Assembly: GCA_021234155.1 (NCBI GenBank)
Contig: JAJEKV010000009.1
Location: 8,998,546-9,062,545 of the forward strand
Direction of reading: 5' to 3'
Source: Isoetes taiwanensis
Lineage: Eukaryota; Streptophyta; Lycopodiopsida; Isoetales; Isoetaceae
DNA: 64,000 nt
Shown: positions 34,884 through 46,203 of the stretch, piece by piece
Layout: each line of letters opens with the position of its first letter
Position numbering within the stretch: the first letter of the stretch is position 1
Made by a program: the position numbers and the translations under genes
The notes under the pieces: model-generated
Told to the model about the DNA's origin: nothing
The model's input: only the letters and a program-made list of their open reading frames with translations
Database searches by the model: none

Positions 34884-35203
34884 TGATTCAACTATACAAC
34901 ACTCTAAATAACAGTGAACGTGCATAGTTCCCAGAATAAAAGACAAACACAATCTGATCATTGCCAGTTTTAAAATTAGTCTATTGGGCATATGCATGCT
35001 ACACTCTGCCATTTTTGGAACCTGCCAAAGTACCTGCACTAGGTACTTTTGAATTGGGTATTATTTTCTTGTTCTTTTGGTCAAAACTAATTCAAAAATT
35101 CAATATAAAATTGATTCAACTATACAACACTCTAAATAACAGTGAACGTGCATAGTTCCCAGAATAAAAGACAAACACAATCTGATCATTGCCAGTTTTA
35201 AAA
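34884..35203. repeat. Direct duplication of about 92 bp
   Basis: GATTCAACTATACAACACTC through GCCAGTTTTAAAA occurs at 34884-34975 and again at 35111-35203 with no visible mismatch, separated by about 135 bp. The first copy begins exactly at the LINE tail, so it may be tied to that insertion. Confidence 0.85.
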
Positions 35204-35449
35204 TTTAGTAGTAAACTCTTGCTACTTGGATCTTAGAAGTCAACTCAATCTTGGGGGCAACTACTCTCTTGCATTGTAGATATAACCTTTATAAATGACC
35301 TATAAACAGACTATGTTCGTAAAATATTAATAAGACGAATTACATTAAAGAGGATCATATTCCAACAGTTGGGACTCATGGAGTAAAGTGGAACTCACAA
35401 TAATGACAAACAATCAGCTAAGAAAGTTCACAAAATTTACAAAGAACAT

Positions 35450-35664
35450 TTTGCCCTCACTTTGTTTCTTATTCCACAGAGCAGCCAATACGATACCTGT
35501 GGCAGTGTGCTGGGCTTCGTTTAGTGTATAGAAGTCTGCTTCCAATTCGAAGATTATGTCATTTACTGTGACTTTTGATTTGAAAGTCGGTTCGTGGTCT
35601 GGACCAATATTAACGTTCTGTATGTAGGCATCTTCAATTTTTCCTTTTGACAGAAATTATTCAG
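35450..35664 (-). pseudogene. Double-stranded RNA-binding domain fragment
   Basis: On the minus strand, LNNFCQKEKLKMPTYR (35664-35617) is followed in another frame by GPDHEPTFKSKVTVN and the helix LNEAQHTATGIVLAAL (to about 35480). This is the order of a dsRBD as in plant DRB/HYL1-type or Dicer-partner proteins, which bind small-RNA precursors. A single frame change near 35615 breaks it. No flanking exons were found. Confidence 0.65.
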
Positions 35665-36409
35665 CATCACGTTGTACATATTAGGCTCCATTTGAAATTG
35701 ATGTTAATAGCTACGGGGCATGTCGCAGGAGGATGAAGGCCAGTGCTTTGTAGAAGATTTGAGGGCCGAAGCCGATGAAGATAAGGAATGAAAGGATCTG
35801 CAATAATAATTTCCATCTTGAGTAGTGGCCCCCATTCTTTGTTTAAGGGTTTAAATTTATCATAGGCTCAAATGTAGCTAATATGGCCTCATATTAATGT
35901 TTCTAGTAATAAACCGTCATTTTCTTGATGTGCACCTTCTATCTTCATGTGCAGCAAACTGTGCAGTGCAGTACATGTGTACTGATATTTCATCCTAAGA
36001 TCATTTTGTAAGAGGATATGGGACACTCTCTGCTAAACTATGCATTGTCCAAAGGATCAATGCGGCCTGCTTCAATTCTTGCACTGCCTCTGGATCCTCA
36101 TAGACAATATACTATGGTGGCCTATTTTTGTTATTTTCCAGGCCTCAAATATAATTTACAGTTGCATTTCTCTGCAATTGTGGTTGCTCCAAAAGACCAC
36201 ATGTCCATTGCAAATCTCCAAGTTCAATTGCTTATATTATTTGCAAATTAGTACGAAAACAATTTTGTATTTATGTTTTGTGTTTTATGTGTTTTTGTTT
36301 TTCTTCAGAATATGTGTTGTTCTTTCACAAGGTTTTGGATGAACAGTAACTTGTAAGCGGCTTATTGAGTTTTTGTGCAACGAACTATCGCTAACCATTT
36401 GATGTGTGT

Positions 36410-36600
36410 AGGAATTGCAAGAAAATGCCGTGATAGTTGGCAACTGCATGCTTGTGAATGGTCCAAGAGGAATTCAACATAGTTTGAGGGTGTCAAGAAT
36501 TGGAGGTAGATCATGCATTGTTGAAGGGTGGTTGGTCTGCATTGCAAATGTAGTTCGTCAAAAGACAACTCATCTCCTACGGGGTTGCATTAGACTCTAG
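36410..36600 (+). pseudogene. B3-like domain remnant
   Basis: Follows a possible acceptor CAG at about 36411. NGPRGIQHSLRVSRIGGRSC then IVEGW resembles the strand-turn-strand and GW core of plant B3 DNA-binding domains and parallels the intact gene at 57301. The frame ends at 36600. Flanks at 35700-36400 and 36600-37000 may hold further decayed exons, but I cannot align them. Confidence 0.4.
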
Positions 36601-36949
36601 TGAGTTGCTTGTGAAAGTGTACATTGAAGCAGATGATAATGTTATGTTCAATGTGAAGATCTAAAAGATAAGATTTTGTAGAGTACGATATGATGGTTTT
36701 TGAGGTTGCGTGTGCAAGTATTGTGATAGATTCTATGTTTACAAACACTTCTTCGATGATACATAATGCATATGCCTCCAAAGGGCAGCACGGTTTGATC
36801 CTAACAATATGATAAATGAGCTGAGGCATGGCAAGAACCACATATGCTTGTCTAAAGAATGGCGAGAGGTGAAATTGTGCTATGGACTGCTTGTTGGTGA
36901 TGTTCTTTTGTTTGAAGTTGTGGACAAATTTGGATAGACCATGCACATC

Positions 36950-38240
36950 TTTCGCGATTGCTAGCCACCTTTAGTGTGGTTGTTCTTGTTCTTTATACAT
37001 GTCTATAGACTTGTATAATAGGAGCTTGATATCACAATGTCTCTAAGTTTTCCATGCTTTCATGTCAAAACATTGATGTTTATGAAAGTCCATCCATGTC
37101 ATAGATGTAGGAACTAGCAGTTTCTTCTTTTATTTTGATTTAGAAGAACGTGGTACAATCTCCATGTACAATGGGGAATATGCCCTCTAGCAGCTTTCTG
37201 TGCCATATTATTTATTATCTGGGATTGATGTTGTAAGAGGGCTTTTACAAGAATTAGAGAACGTGGTATGGAGAAGGATTTGAATAGTTTACTACAGCTA
37301 TATTGGGTCGCTTACCTTTGCATCAAATTAATTTACTTGTAAGTGCTTTGTTATGTTAGTCCATGTTTCCAGATATTGTTAAGCCATTCATTGTTTTGAA
37401 GTTGCCCTTAATGAAGCAGGGTTCAGTTAAGTAGTAACTTTAGCCTAATGGTACTGCTTTTTTACTGTCTTTCTGTTGTAATTGATGTGTAGAAGATGTA
37501 TCAACCACATTACTGTAGAAATGGTAATGGTAACTAGTCTCCAACAACATCTTTTGAATTTGAACTTATAGCATGATCTGCTGGTCGTAAGAACTTCGAT
37601 GATAATTCTTGCTCATGAGTATTATTTTCATCATTTGCATCAAAATAACAGGCTAGAAGCTTGTTTCGTCTACAACAAAATATAAGGTCAATATAGTGGA
37701 AAACAATATAGATTTAGTATGTGAAAAAAAAAAGAAGCAAACATTATTGTTCTGCTTCCATTTTCTTTTAGAGACATCCTCCAAGAATCCCTCATGTCTC
37801 CTGTTTCATTGACAAAGGTGGAACCTGAGGATGGTCTATCTGCATCCAGCTTACTATGTTCCATGTCCTTTTCACAAGAATTATCTAAAAATATTTCAGA
37901 TGGTCCTCAATCACCCTAAATTTTTTTTTCCAGACTAGCAAAAGTACAACTTATTCATCTATTTCCTTAAACCTTTATCCTTCAAAGCTAAAATCTTTGT
38001 CAAAACTTCATTTTTTTTCCTTGTTTTCAACTGAATATGGTGTCAAAAGTGGTTATTGCCTGTGATATCTCACTATAGACCTTTGTCTGCTGGACTCTCT
38101 TCAATTATAACCAAGTTTGAGATGTGCTATTGCATGAAATATGACAAGACCTTTAGCCCTGGTCTTATCTGCACGTGTGAACGAAATGCAGTATTTCTAC
38201 ATTTAATAAGCCTCAACTCATTTTTCTAACTGGTCCTTTT
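36950..38240. other. No gene recognised; one possible orphan exon
   Basis: A Ser/Glu-rich open stretch at 37770-37919, containing LTKVEPEDGLSASSL, could be an exon of a decayed regulatory gene. It has no known domain. The remainder is AT-rich. Confidence 0.25.
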
Positions 38241-38400
38241 AATAGAATAGAATAGAATAAAGTTTTTATCGTCCACGGAGACCAGTTGGTCTATGGGGTC
38301 CAAACAGGAGGCGCAACACACGTATTACTGTCCGGGTTAAAAAACCCCCACCCGGCTCGAAGGGTTGTTTGGGGGAAAAACTGTGACAGGAATAGGTTTG
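38241..38400 (-). mobile_element. LINE 3' end with GAATA tail, minus
   Basis: Tail AATAGAATAGAATA at about 38241-38258, then the family blocks TATCGTCCACGGAGACCAG (38265-38283) and AAACCCCCACCCGGCTCG (38342-38359), as in 9199-9330. A short AAATAC repeat lies at 38413-38432. 5' truncated. Confidence 0.75.
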
Positions 38401-38721
38401 TTGTCAAACTGTACAAATACAAATACAAATACATATATCATGGGGGAGATACTTATCATTCTTATATAAGAATAATATTGTTAATTTTTTTAATGTGCCT
38501 ATTCCATTAGCTATTATTTTATGATATCGTGCTTTACAAATTTTCTGTGGGAATTTTAGCTCCATTTCTTTTAAAGAATTTTGTTTCTTATACTGCCCAA
38601 TTCTTCCGAGGCTTTTTAAAATATCAAATGAATTAAATTAAACTCATTCTAAATAAAGTTGAGTAATTTTTTTTTACTCCATGTCTAGCATTTACTTGTA
38701 GATTTTTTACTTTTCCAAAGT

Positions 38722-39796
38722 TGTCCTATAAATGAGTATGAGAAACCTTCTATATTTTAATATTGGACTTAAACATTCTCTCTTAGAAGGATAGCAATCA
38801 CATGCCAGAAGATAAGTTTTACTACTTCAGTTAATCCCTGGCAAGGTTTGACAACTCTCCATCTTCAGCAACCATTTATGCTAGGGCTAGGGTAGCTAAG
38901 TATGCTCTCATCTTTCTCTACGAGTTGGGTTAATTTTATGATCTTGAGAATTAATGACAATGTGCTTGCCTTATCTTATGCAAATAACAATGTAATTGTC
39001 GGGCATAGTCTATTAGTTAGAAATGCATGATTAGTGTCATTTGCAGCTGCTTCTGTTGGAAGCTCACATCATGCAGGATTACTGACATAGATAACAATAC
39101 ATAAGTTCTAAACCTATATGCAAATATTGCATTCCAAAAGACTGCATGTTTACTTTGAGAATTAGTGGCTTTATGGCATTTTCACTTTTCCAAAATTGTC
39201 ACTTTTTCAAAGTTGCCTATTCTATTCTATTCTATTCTATTCTATTCTTGGTTCCACCTTGTTCGGGGGGTTAGCAATTAAAAGATCTTGCGTTCAAGTC
39301 TTTGGGGGTCCGTCATATGTCATGGATGCTGCCAATGTGATGACATAAAAATACTAACTATCTTATAAATGAGTATGAGGTACCTCCTATATTTTAATAT
39401 CGGATTTAAACATTCTCTCTTAGAAGGATAGCAATTGCATGCCAGAAGATAGGTTTAACTACTTTAGTTAATCCTTGTTAAGGTTTGACAACTTCTCATC
39501 TTTAACAACCATTTATGCGAGGACTTGGGTAGCTAAATATGCTTTCATCTTTCTCTACGAGATGGATTAATTTGCGTGACCTTTGAGAAATAATGATAAT
39601 ATGATTGTCTTATCTTATGCAAATAGCAATGTAATTTTAGGGCATAGTCTATTAGTTAGAAAGGCATGATTATTGTCATTTGTTGTTGCTTATGTTGTCA
39701 ACTCAATGCCATATCATGCAGGATTACTGACATAGATAACAAACACATAAGTTCTGAACTTATATGCAAATATTTCATTCTAGAAGGCTGCCCATT
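38722..39796. repeat. Tandem duplication, about 440-bp copies
   Basis: 38722-39150 and 39357-39796 align throughout (AACATTCTCTCTTAGAAGG, GGGCATAGTCTATTAGTTAG, ATGCAGGATTACTGACATAG) at roughly 85-90 per cent. Between them is a TATTC microsatellite (39220-39247) followed by a GTTCAAGTC-containing, tRNA-like stretch. No coding capacity is evident. Confidence 0.8.
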
Positions 39797-40618
39797 TACT
39801 TAACGTAGTCTCTTGCTTCGCTTTGCCACTTGCTTCATGTTGATCCCCCCTTTAGTCGGCGCAGTCTCACCCTTCACATCACCTTGGTACCTTGTCTTTT
39901 TGGTCTACGGGTTCCTTTTTTAGGTCCTTGGATGTCTTTGTTCCATTCTTATCAACTTGTTCGGTTACATTGTTTTTACTTGCCCCATGTCGGTCCCCTT
40001 AACCCTTGTTGTGGCAGCGTTTTAGTTGCTCTGCTTAGTCTAGTCCTCTGCATCACATTGGACTCATTTGTCTTTTCATTCCTCGTTCATTTTTATGGTC
40101 CTTTATATGTCGTTATTCCAATTGCTTCATATTCTTATCAAGTTGTTTGGTTACATTGATCCATCCTTCTCTAGTGCTTCGTACCACCTATTCCTTTAGT
40201 CCTACTTATTCCACTTGATCTATTAATGCCATTTTAGTATGTTTCTCTTGTTGGCTTCTTTCCTTTATTTGATCTCATCAGATCTCTTATATTCCAATTT
40301 GTCAGATCTCTGGCAGATGCAATATGAGAGATGTTGACCAGACACCGGGAAGTACACGAACAGAAAGGGCTTGCGATATGAGTCGCTCAAGAGGCGAATC
40401 ATAGACGCCCAATAAATGTACAGCTTAAAGCTGATTGATAAAGACGTATCCCTGCATGGCCTAGATGCCGAATCAAAGTAGAGTGCTGGCATTAATAGAA
40501 AAAAGTAAGCCTTCAGAAAAGGCTACAACAAACCAGCATGATGTGCTAGCAGCCCCCATCAGGGAGCTCGCCCATGCTACACAAGTCCAGAGGCCTCAGG
40601 GCACAAGGGACGATAATG

Positions 40619-40680
40619 TATTCTATTCTATTCTATTCTATTCTATTCTATTCTATTCTATTCTATTCTATTCTATTCTA
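40619..40680. repeat. (TTCTA)n microsatellite, about 12 units
   Basis: A perfect pentanucleotide array preceded by GGGACGATAATG, similar to the LINE family's GGACGATAA. This suggests an expanded LINE tail. The body upstream (40265-40610) is not recognisably LINE. Confidence 0.85.
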
Positions 40681-40989
40681 TATTCCTTGATGCTATTGTC
40701 GGTCAGCCTTCTTTCATCTTTAGGGATCATCTTTTGTAGGTATGATGTTTGTGCATCATTTGACATCATGATGTTCAGTTTTTGTTGCTACCATGTCCAG
40801 TCTGCTCCAACCTATAATTCACATCTTAGTTAGATTCTTTTCATGTCGCAGTTGTTTAGTACACAATATATTTTCACATTAGAACTTGCCATTTATAAAT
40901 CCATTTGTTGATTGCTGCTCGACCTTCGTAGTTTAGAGTTATCTTAATATTTTTGCTAGATTCTCAGGTTTTTAATATTCCAAATATCC

Positions 40990-41130
40990 AAGGTAAATTT
41001 ATTTTAAACCAGTCTCTTCCTCCACTTATTATGCTCTATCAAGCTATATCCAAGCTATAATTACACAATGAATATCCTCCACATGCTATGCTTTATCAAG
41101 CTATATCCAAGATATGATTATACAGTAAAT
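40990..41130. repeat. Short tandem duplication, about 64 bp
   Basis: TTATCAAGCTATATCCAAG recurs at about 41036 (as CTATCAAG...) and 41092 with similar flanks. Confidence 0.6.
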
Positions 41131-41596
41131 GTGAAAGGACCTATGAAGTAGGATTGGTGTGATAATACTTTCATCTTAGAGACTATTATCTTTGATAGTT
41201 GTTAAAATTCTTCTAATAGTTGTGAATGTTTACAATCATAATAGAATAGAGCGAAGGAAATATTGGCTCTCAAAGTGGGCCTCGATTCCAGAAAACTCTG
41301 ATCCGAATACCATTTGCGGTATTCGGCTCATGAGATAGATTTCATTAGAAGAAAAAATTTCGGCAAAAAGGGGGTATTCGGTTCATCAAATCTTTCTTTG
41401 AATTCTTAAGTCGAATATCTGGTGGCAAGATTCTATAAGCCGAATACCTCAAAAATCTCTCTCTATGGCCCTAAAATCTTGTGTGGTGACGGATTGATGG
41501 AGTTTGCTCATGCTAGGGCTTGCCAGAGGGAACCGTAACTGAATAGTTTTCATGATGAAGCATCAGATAGCCAGAGAAGATAGTGGCGGACTGAAG

Positions 41597-42332
41597 CAGG
41601 GAAAAAATTAAGCATGCTGTATATTTTTCCATAAAAAATGGTTTGGCTATTTTTCAAAAAATTACAGTACTTTATGATATACATTTGGCTAAAGTTATTA
41701 TTACCATTACATTTATATGGACTTGGACTTAATGAAACTTTTGAATTTAGTACTATAAACTTTTATTTGGCTATTTTTTCTAATAGAAAAAGCAAAAAAT
41801 GTAAATTCTGTAGCTTTAGATATATGTACTACAATTACAAATAATAATCAACAATCAAGAAATATACAATAATTTTAAAAAACTTTTAAGAAAAGCTCAC
41901 AATATAGCTTATAATATCCATGATCTGAACAACATTCAATGCAATGACACCTTCTAGATATAGTGATCAAATTGCACTTACCTCTAACCCTTGAGGGAAG
42001 GTGTTATACATCTAGCTCGGGCATCTAGAGAGATATTGGCCATCTCTTACAATTCCTTTTTGAAGATGTTTGAAAAATTACTATGTAATTGATGCTATTA
42101 ATGATTTAATATGTAATTATTTTAATATAAAGAAAGGATAATCCCTTTTTCTTTAAGGAAAAGGGGGGAAATAGTTTGGCTAATCCTAAAAAAATAATGG
42201 AATACTTGTTTTAGCTATGGCTATTTTTTATTTTTCTAAAAGAAATCTCCCTTCATAAAGCTCGCCGCAAAAATTGTCTAGACCCCCTAAAAAATCGCCA
42301 TTTGGCTATTAATAGCCACTAATTTTTTCCAT
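41597..42332. mobile_element. Putative non-autonomous DNA element, about 735 bp
   Basis: The ends show short inverted repeats GGAAAAAATTA (41599 and complement ending 42330). GGACTGAAG occurs close outside each end (41588-41596 and 42333-42341), as a 9-bp target duplication would. TTTGGCTATT motifs recur near both ends. No transposase. MULE- or hAT-like duplication length, but the class is uncertain. Confidence 0.45.
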
Positions 42333-42409
42333 GGACTGAAGGAATTAGTATAGTCTTGATCAAGAACGTACTCTGTAATATCAAATGTATGTATCATTTT
42401 GCTTATTTT

Positions 42410-42800
42410 TTTTTCTGGCAAATGCTGCATCGCTTGTGTTCATTGGCATACATCTTTATCGTCAGGCAAACTCATTGAGAGCTCTAGGCATTAGAACGAT
42501 GGATCTTACCATGCTCTACTCAATGATCATGGAAGACCTGATGGCACAGCCATCAAAGACCTTTCTAGAAATACTCTGCTAGAGATGGTTAAGAAAACAG
42601 GCCTGGATGTTGAAGTCAACAAGGAAATGGCTAAAAAAGTTGTGGACGTGTAGAAATATCTACCAAGTAAAAGTGCTGCTAGTTCCAGCACAGTTAATTA
42701 TGGTAGATTCTGCATAATATCAGGACACAAACGATAATGCTGATGATGAAGACGACTCTGAGTCTGAAAATGAGGAGCTTCAATTAAACCAGGGTTTTTA
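42410..42800 (+). pseudogene. Unidentified exon-like sequence
   Basis: Several open pieces (42560-42650 with RNTLLEMVKKTGLDVEVN, then KYLPSKSAASSS, then an acidic DDEDDSESENEE end at 42740-42780) look like the C-terminal part of a decayed gene with a Glu/Asp tail. No family is recognised. It ends about 130 bp left of the Pack-type element. Confidence 0.3.
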
Positions 42801-44029
42801 GAGCAGTTTGTTTTCCATCACCAAAACTGCTTTGTATGTTATTATTATGTTTATGATCTACAATTTATTTCTATGTTATTATTATATTTATGATCTACAA
42901 TTTACTATCATAACTATAAGATATAGGGTACTTTCAGACTACGGGGTTAAATTAAACTAAATTTTAAAGTAACCAATTGTTTGTTAATGATAAATTAAGG
43001 TTATTTTTGTCAAGCTTTCACACCACTTGTTATGTCAATTACTAACATTACAAATTCTGTTAAAAAAACTTTCAGACATGGAATTTGTTATGTTATCCAC
43101 TAACATAACAGAATTTGTTAAAAACATTTTCGCACTAAAATTTGTTATGTTAGTTTTTAATATAACAAAATCGCTAAAAAGCCGCTTTCACATTGCAAAA
43201 CGTAAATTCAATATGTTAATGGCCATTGCATGTTCTTCTTCCCGCCTATGCCGCTATTTGTATTCGGGTCTTTTATCAAGACCTTCTCTCAGATTACAAA
43301 AGGCATGCGATCAAATAGGCGATCAAATAGACCGTGAGCAATTATTGAAACATTTATTCGTAAACAATTATTGAACTTTTTCTTCCTGACTTATAAAATG
43401 GTAATTACAATCTTAGACCTTCAACTCGCAATATGTGCATCCTATATCTCAAGCCCCCATCTCTCGATATCCGGTGTCGATGATATATATACCGTAAAGA
43501 AACGTAAAGGCCATTCAAAAATTGTGGAAAACCAATAATGGTACGCGTCAAAGGTAAGTGGATCACCGTTCTTGCATCTTCTTGAACCATTCTTGTCAAG
43601 AATGATAAATCGCCCTCCAAAACCTCGTAGAATCCAAATACCGCCTTACCTTGACGTAGTAGAAATGGCATGGGGTCACCCATTCTTGTTGCCCCCCCAT
43701 GACTGCCGGGCCGTCGCGCGCCTACACGGCACTCCCTCGATTTCGGGCATGGGGGCAAAGAAAAATGGCTCCCCCATGCCATTCTACATAACATCTCAAT
43801 TAAGATGATCTACCGGAGGGTAGTGCATCCGCCTCCGGGTGCAGAGGGTCACAGCCCAAACCCCGCCATCCCGAGTCAAGTCAACAAAATAATTGGCCAT
43901 CTTTTCATCTTCGATGCTCCCCATGCACCGCATCAAATTAGAAGGAAACAGAGAATAAATGCCCATGTAGAAGATCATAAGACACGCTCTAAACCGCTCT
44001 TTGAATACACACTTGCCCAATTTAGGAGG

Positions 44030-44335
44030 CATACTAAAGGGACATGATGATGAATGACTAAAACCCTTATTTTATACTAAAGGGACATACTAAAGGTTTC
44101 GTACATACTAAAGGGACATGATGATGAATGACTAAAACCCTTCTTTTGTACTCATACTCACAGATCTTGCATATTCAATAATCGCTTATACACGCCTCTC
44201 GCTTATAGACTATACTGTGCATTTGTCATGGCAAGATTGAATTATGTGCTATCGATCTCGCAACCCAAGAACCTCGCATATATGCGGGTTTCGGACATAC
44301 TAAAGGGACATGATGATGAATGACTAAAACCCTTC
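44030..44335. repeat. Three copies of a 38-bp unit inside the Pack element
   Basis: ATACTAAAGGGACATGATGA followed by TGAATGACTAAAACCCTT starts at about 44031, 44105 and 44296. The second and third copies also share CATACTCAC and TCTTGCATATTCAATAA beyond the unit. The third is fused to the CTP synthase fragment. Confidence 0.8.
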
Positions 44336-44344
44336 TTTTTATAC

Positions 44345-44480
44345 TCATACTCACGTATCTTGCATATTCAATAACCTGCGGTTTGCATCCCAAGACAAAT
44401 TCCCGAAAATGGAATGTTCTTCTCACGAGCATATTTTGTAGCAAGAATCAATCCTTGTGTTCTTACATCGCCAAATATTC
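44345..44480 (-). pseudogene. Captured CTP synthase glutaminase fragment
   Basis: On the minus strand, [15 protein letters not shown] is followed by the nucleophile motif GICLGMQ, then (after a frame slip) QVIEYARYV. This is the class I glutamine amidotransferase domain of CTP synthase, which releases ammonia from glutamine to make CTP from UTP. Only about 45 residues remain. It lies within the Pack-type element and downstream of the SPRTN-like fragment on the same strand, so the pieces may be co-transcribed, but neither is a working enzyme here. Confidence 0.7.
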
Positions 44481-44709
44481 CAGAATAACAATTCCGTCAC
44501 TCTGAAACAGTAACAACAATTTAATTTCCTAAACAGCTTTGTTCTTTGTTCCGAGTCCGTAAGAATGTGTTTTACCTTCAATAAGCTCCGGGACTTGTTA
44601 TATCCATTATCCACCTATCAAGCAAAGAAAATAGTTCAAACATACACTAGCAAATATGTAACTTTATGATAATGGCTTACCCCCTCCAATGCCGAACTAT
44701 CAATCCATT

Positions 44710-45630
44710 CATAAACGAGCTTTTGGAGCACGCCGCATTACCTAATAGTTATACCGATCCCACCGTATTCATAAGCAAATATTTTAAAGTTATAAGCATC
44801 GGGAAGAGCCTCACCTCTAAATCCTTCACGCGAATTGTTGATTCCTTTCATAAATGACTCAAAACGTAAACCATGATCTCTAATAACAAAAATCATGTCA
44901 TGTTATCAAATGCAAAATCCAACCAAACATGTATTATGAAGTCCTTACTCATAATCTTTCGCTCCATCCGACGTAAACAAGTGCGCATGGATAATCTCAT
45001 GAAGCAAAGTATCCATCAAATCTGCTCTACTTCGATCTCTAAGAAGTGACTCGAAAGACGGATTGCACAACCACTAGAGGTCTCATGACTTACATGTCCC
45101 CTGCACCCCTGCAAAAATAAAAGGCGCGCTAAAGAATGCTACCGAGAGTCCGAAGTTTTTCCTATACCCTCCCACGTTAGACAAGCCTACAAGCCGAGAA
45201 ATGCACTCGCCTACCCAAAGGGATGCCACCTCCAAATAGAAAGCAAGGAAGACACGACATGATTTGCTTGGCGAGAGTGGAAAGTGCAGAGGATATATTT
45301 CTATAATAAAACACATCCTTTTGTAGAGGCAAACCGATCATAATGCCGAATCGCTCATTTTCTAATGCACATCCATTTTACTCTAATTTAGCTAAAAAGC
45401 ACAATGCAAAGAACCTAGATAAAAACCCACTTTAGAAAAGCCATTTTTTTTTATGCGAACACTTCCGTGGTGGTTCGAAGGACTCAATCGATCATGACAG
45501 AGCCAAGGGCTCCATGAAAGTAGAGATCATTATAATGGCCGAAAAGGGCTTGGATATCATCGGCAGAAGAATCGTCATTACATTCTTGCAGATGCTCCAG
45601 CTCCTCGCAAAAACCCATTGCCTAGCCCAA
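44710..45630 (-). pseudogene. Captured SPRTN-like metalloprotease (SprT domain) gene
   Basis: Minus-strand pieces follow SPRTN order. An acidic N-terminal segment with DIQALFGHYNDLYFHGALGS is at 45625-45485. SGCAIRLSSHFL is near 45080-45040, and the zinc site LLHEIIHAHLF (HExxH) near 45005-44975. DHGLRFESFMKGINNS lies at about 44880-44830, then DAYNFKIFAYEY at about 44800-44765. SPRTN/Wss1 proteases digest DNA-protein crosslinks during replication. A frame change near 45045 and a stop near 45480 are present, and introns may remain. The captured part spans most of the protease domain but lacks the C-terminal PIP and ubiquitin-binding parts. Confidence 0.7.
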
Positions 45631-46203
45631 GCAAAGATTGAATGCACAGTGTCGAAAGCAAAAAGGATTATTATGTGAAACCTAGCCCGTGCAAAGATCG
45701 CAGGAAGAAACCAAGCGTAAAGTCAAGAAATCACGAATCTGGCGGCAGATTATTCATCCGAGATGGCCATTAATCACCACCAGAGTAAAAAGGAAAACCC
45801 AAATCGGCCCCAATCTTTCCCATACCTCATACCTCTGTTGAGCTTCCGCATTTTCTTGTCGGCCATATCCCCTACTTCTAGTCCTCAAGAAATGTTTGGA
45901 CTTCCGTCTCGGCCGGTCGATTGGCTTAATTTGAGCGGCGATGGAGCCGCCAGTATAACACTAAACCAAATGCGGGGGGCTTCCAATAAAATTTCGTCCA
46001 ATTCTTGGAAGATTGTTAATCAATTGTTAACGTTTAACATAACAACCTGCATGTGAAATCTGGTTAAACCCTTAATTTAGCGCTAACAAATTGTTACAAA
46101 TTAACCCCTCTTTTTTAACAATTTCCTTAACAAAAAACATGTGCGTTTCTAGTTAAGTTAAATTTTCTTAACATAACAATTTTAACCTTTTAGTGTGCAG
46201 GTA

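Larger units (their letters stand above)
30454..34890 (+). mobile_element. Near full-length LINE of the pentanucleotide-tail family, degraded
   Basis: The endonuclease domain is at 30520-30780, with LLGDFNACTG at 30739-30768. Reverse transcriptase parts follow: LTNGKAGYLSSIQAELLK (about 33155-33205), FVDFAKAFD with the first catalytic Asp (33538-33564), and GIHQRCPLFPILFGLFVDQL (33684-33740). The YxDD site is deleted at about 33760, where the sequence jumps to the thumb (LAKTKVVHI). YKYLKVQL, ALGVKSVV and the family 3' end (34753-34890, ending in GATTC/GATTT units) complete it. There are many stops. A 1.54-kb poly-A retroposon splits it at 30987-32525. Confidence 0.85.
42931..46200. mobile_element. 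Pack-type DNA transposon carrying gene fragments
   Basis: The left end CTTTCAGACTACGGGGTTAAA and right end (complement) CTGCACACTAAAAGGTTAAA form imperfect inverted repeats, flanked by GTA (42928-42930 and 46201-46203). Subterminal motifs (TTTCAGAC/TTTCGCAC followed by TTGTTATGTTA) repeat several times at both sides. No transposase is found. The interior holds SPRTN-like and CTP-synthase-like fragments on the minus strand, plus unidentified frames at 43405-44032. Ends and a 3-bp duplication could suit CACTA or PIF/Harbinger elements. Confidence 0.65.

Noticed and set aside
39222-39350. LINE tail plus SINE
   Set aside because: The TATTC tract lacks the LINE 3' block, and only a weak B-box-like GTTCAAGTC follows; not enough to call either element.
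40265-40610. Coding part of a LINE before the TTCTA array
   Set aside because: Neither strand shows endonuclease or reverse transcriptase motifs; only the GGGACGATAATG just before the array resembles the family.
42931-46200. Working SPRTN or CTP synthase gene
   Set aside because: Only parts are present, with frame changes and a stop, and they lie between transposon-like ends.
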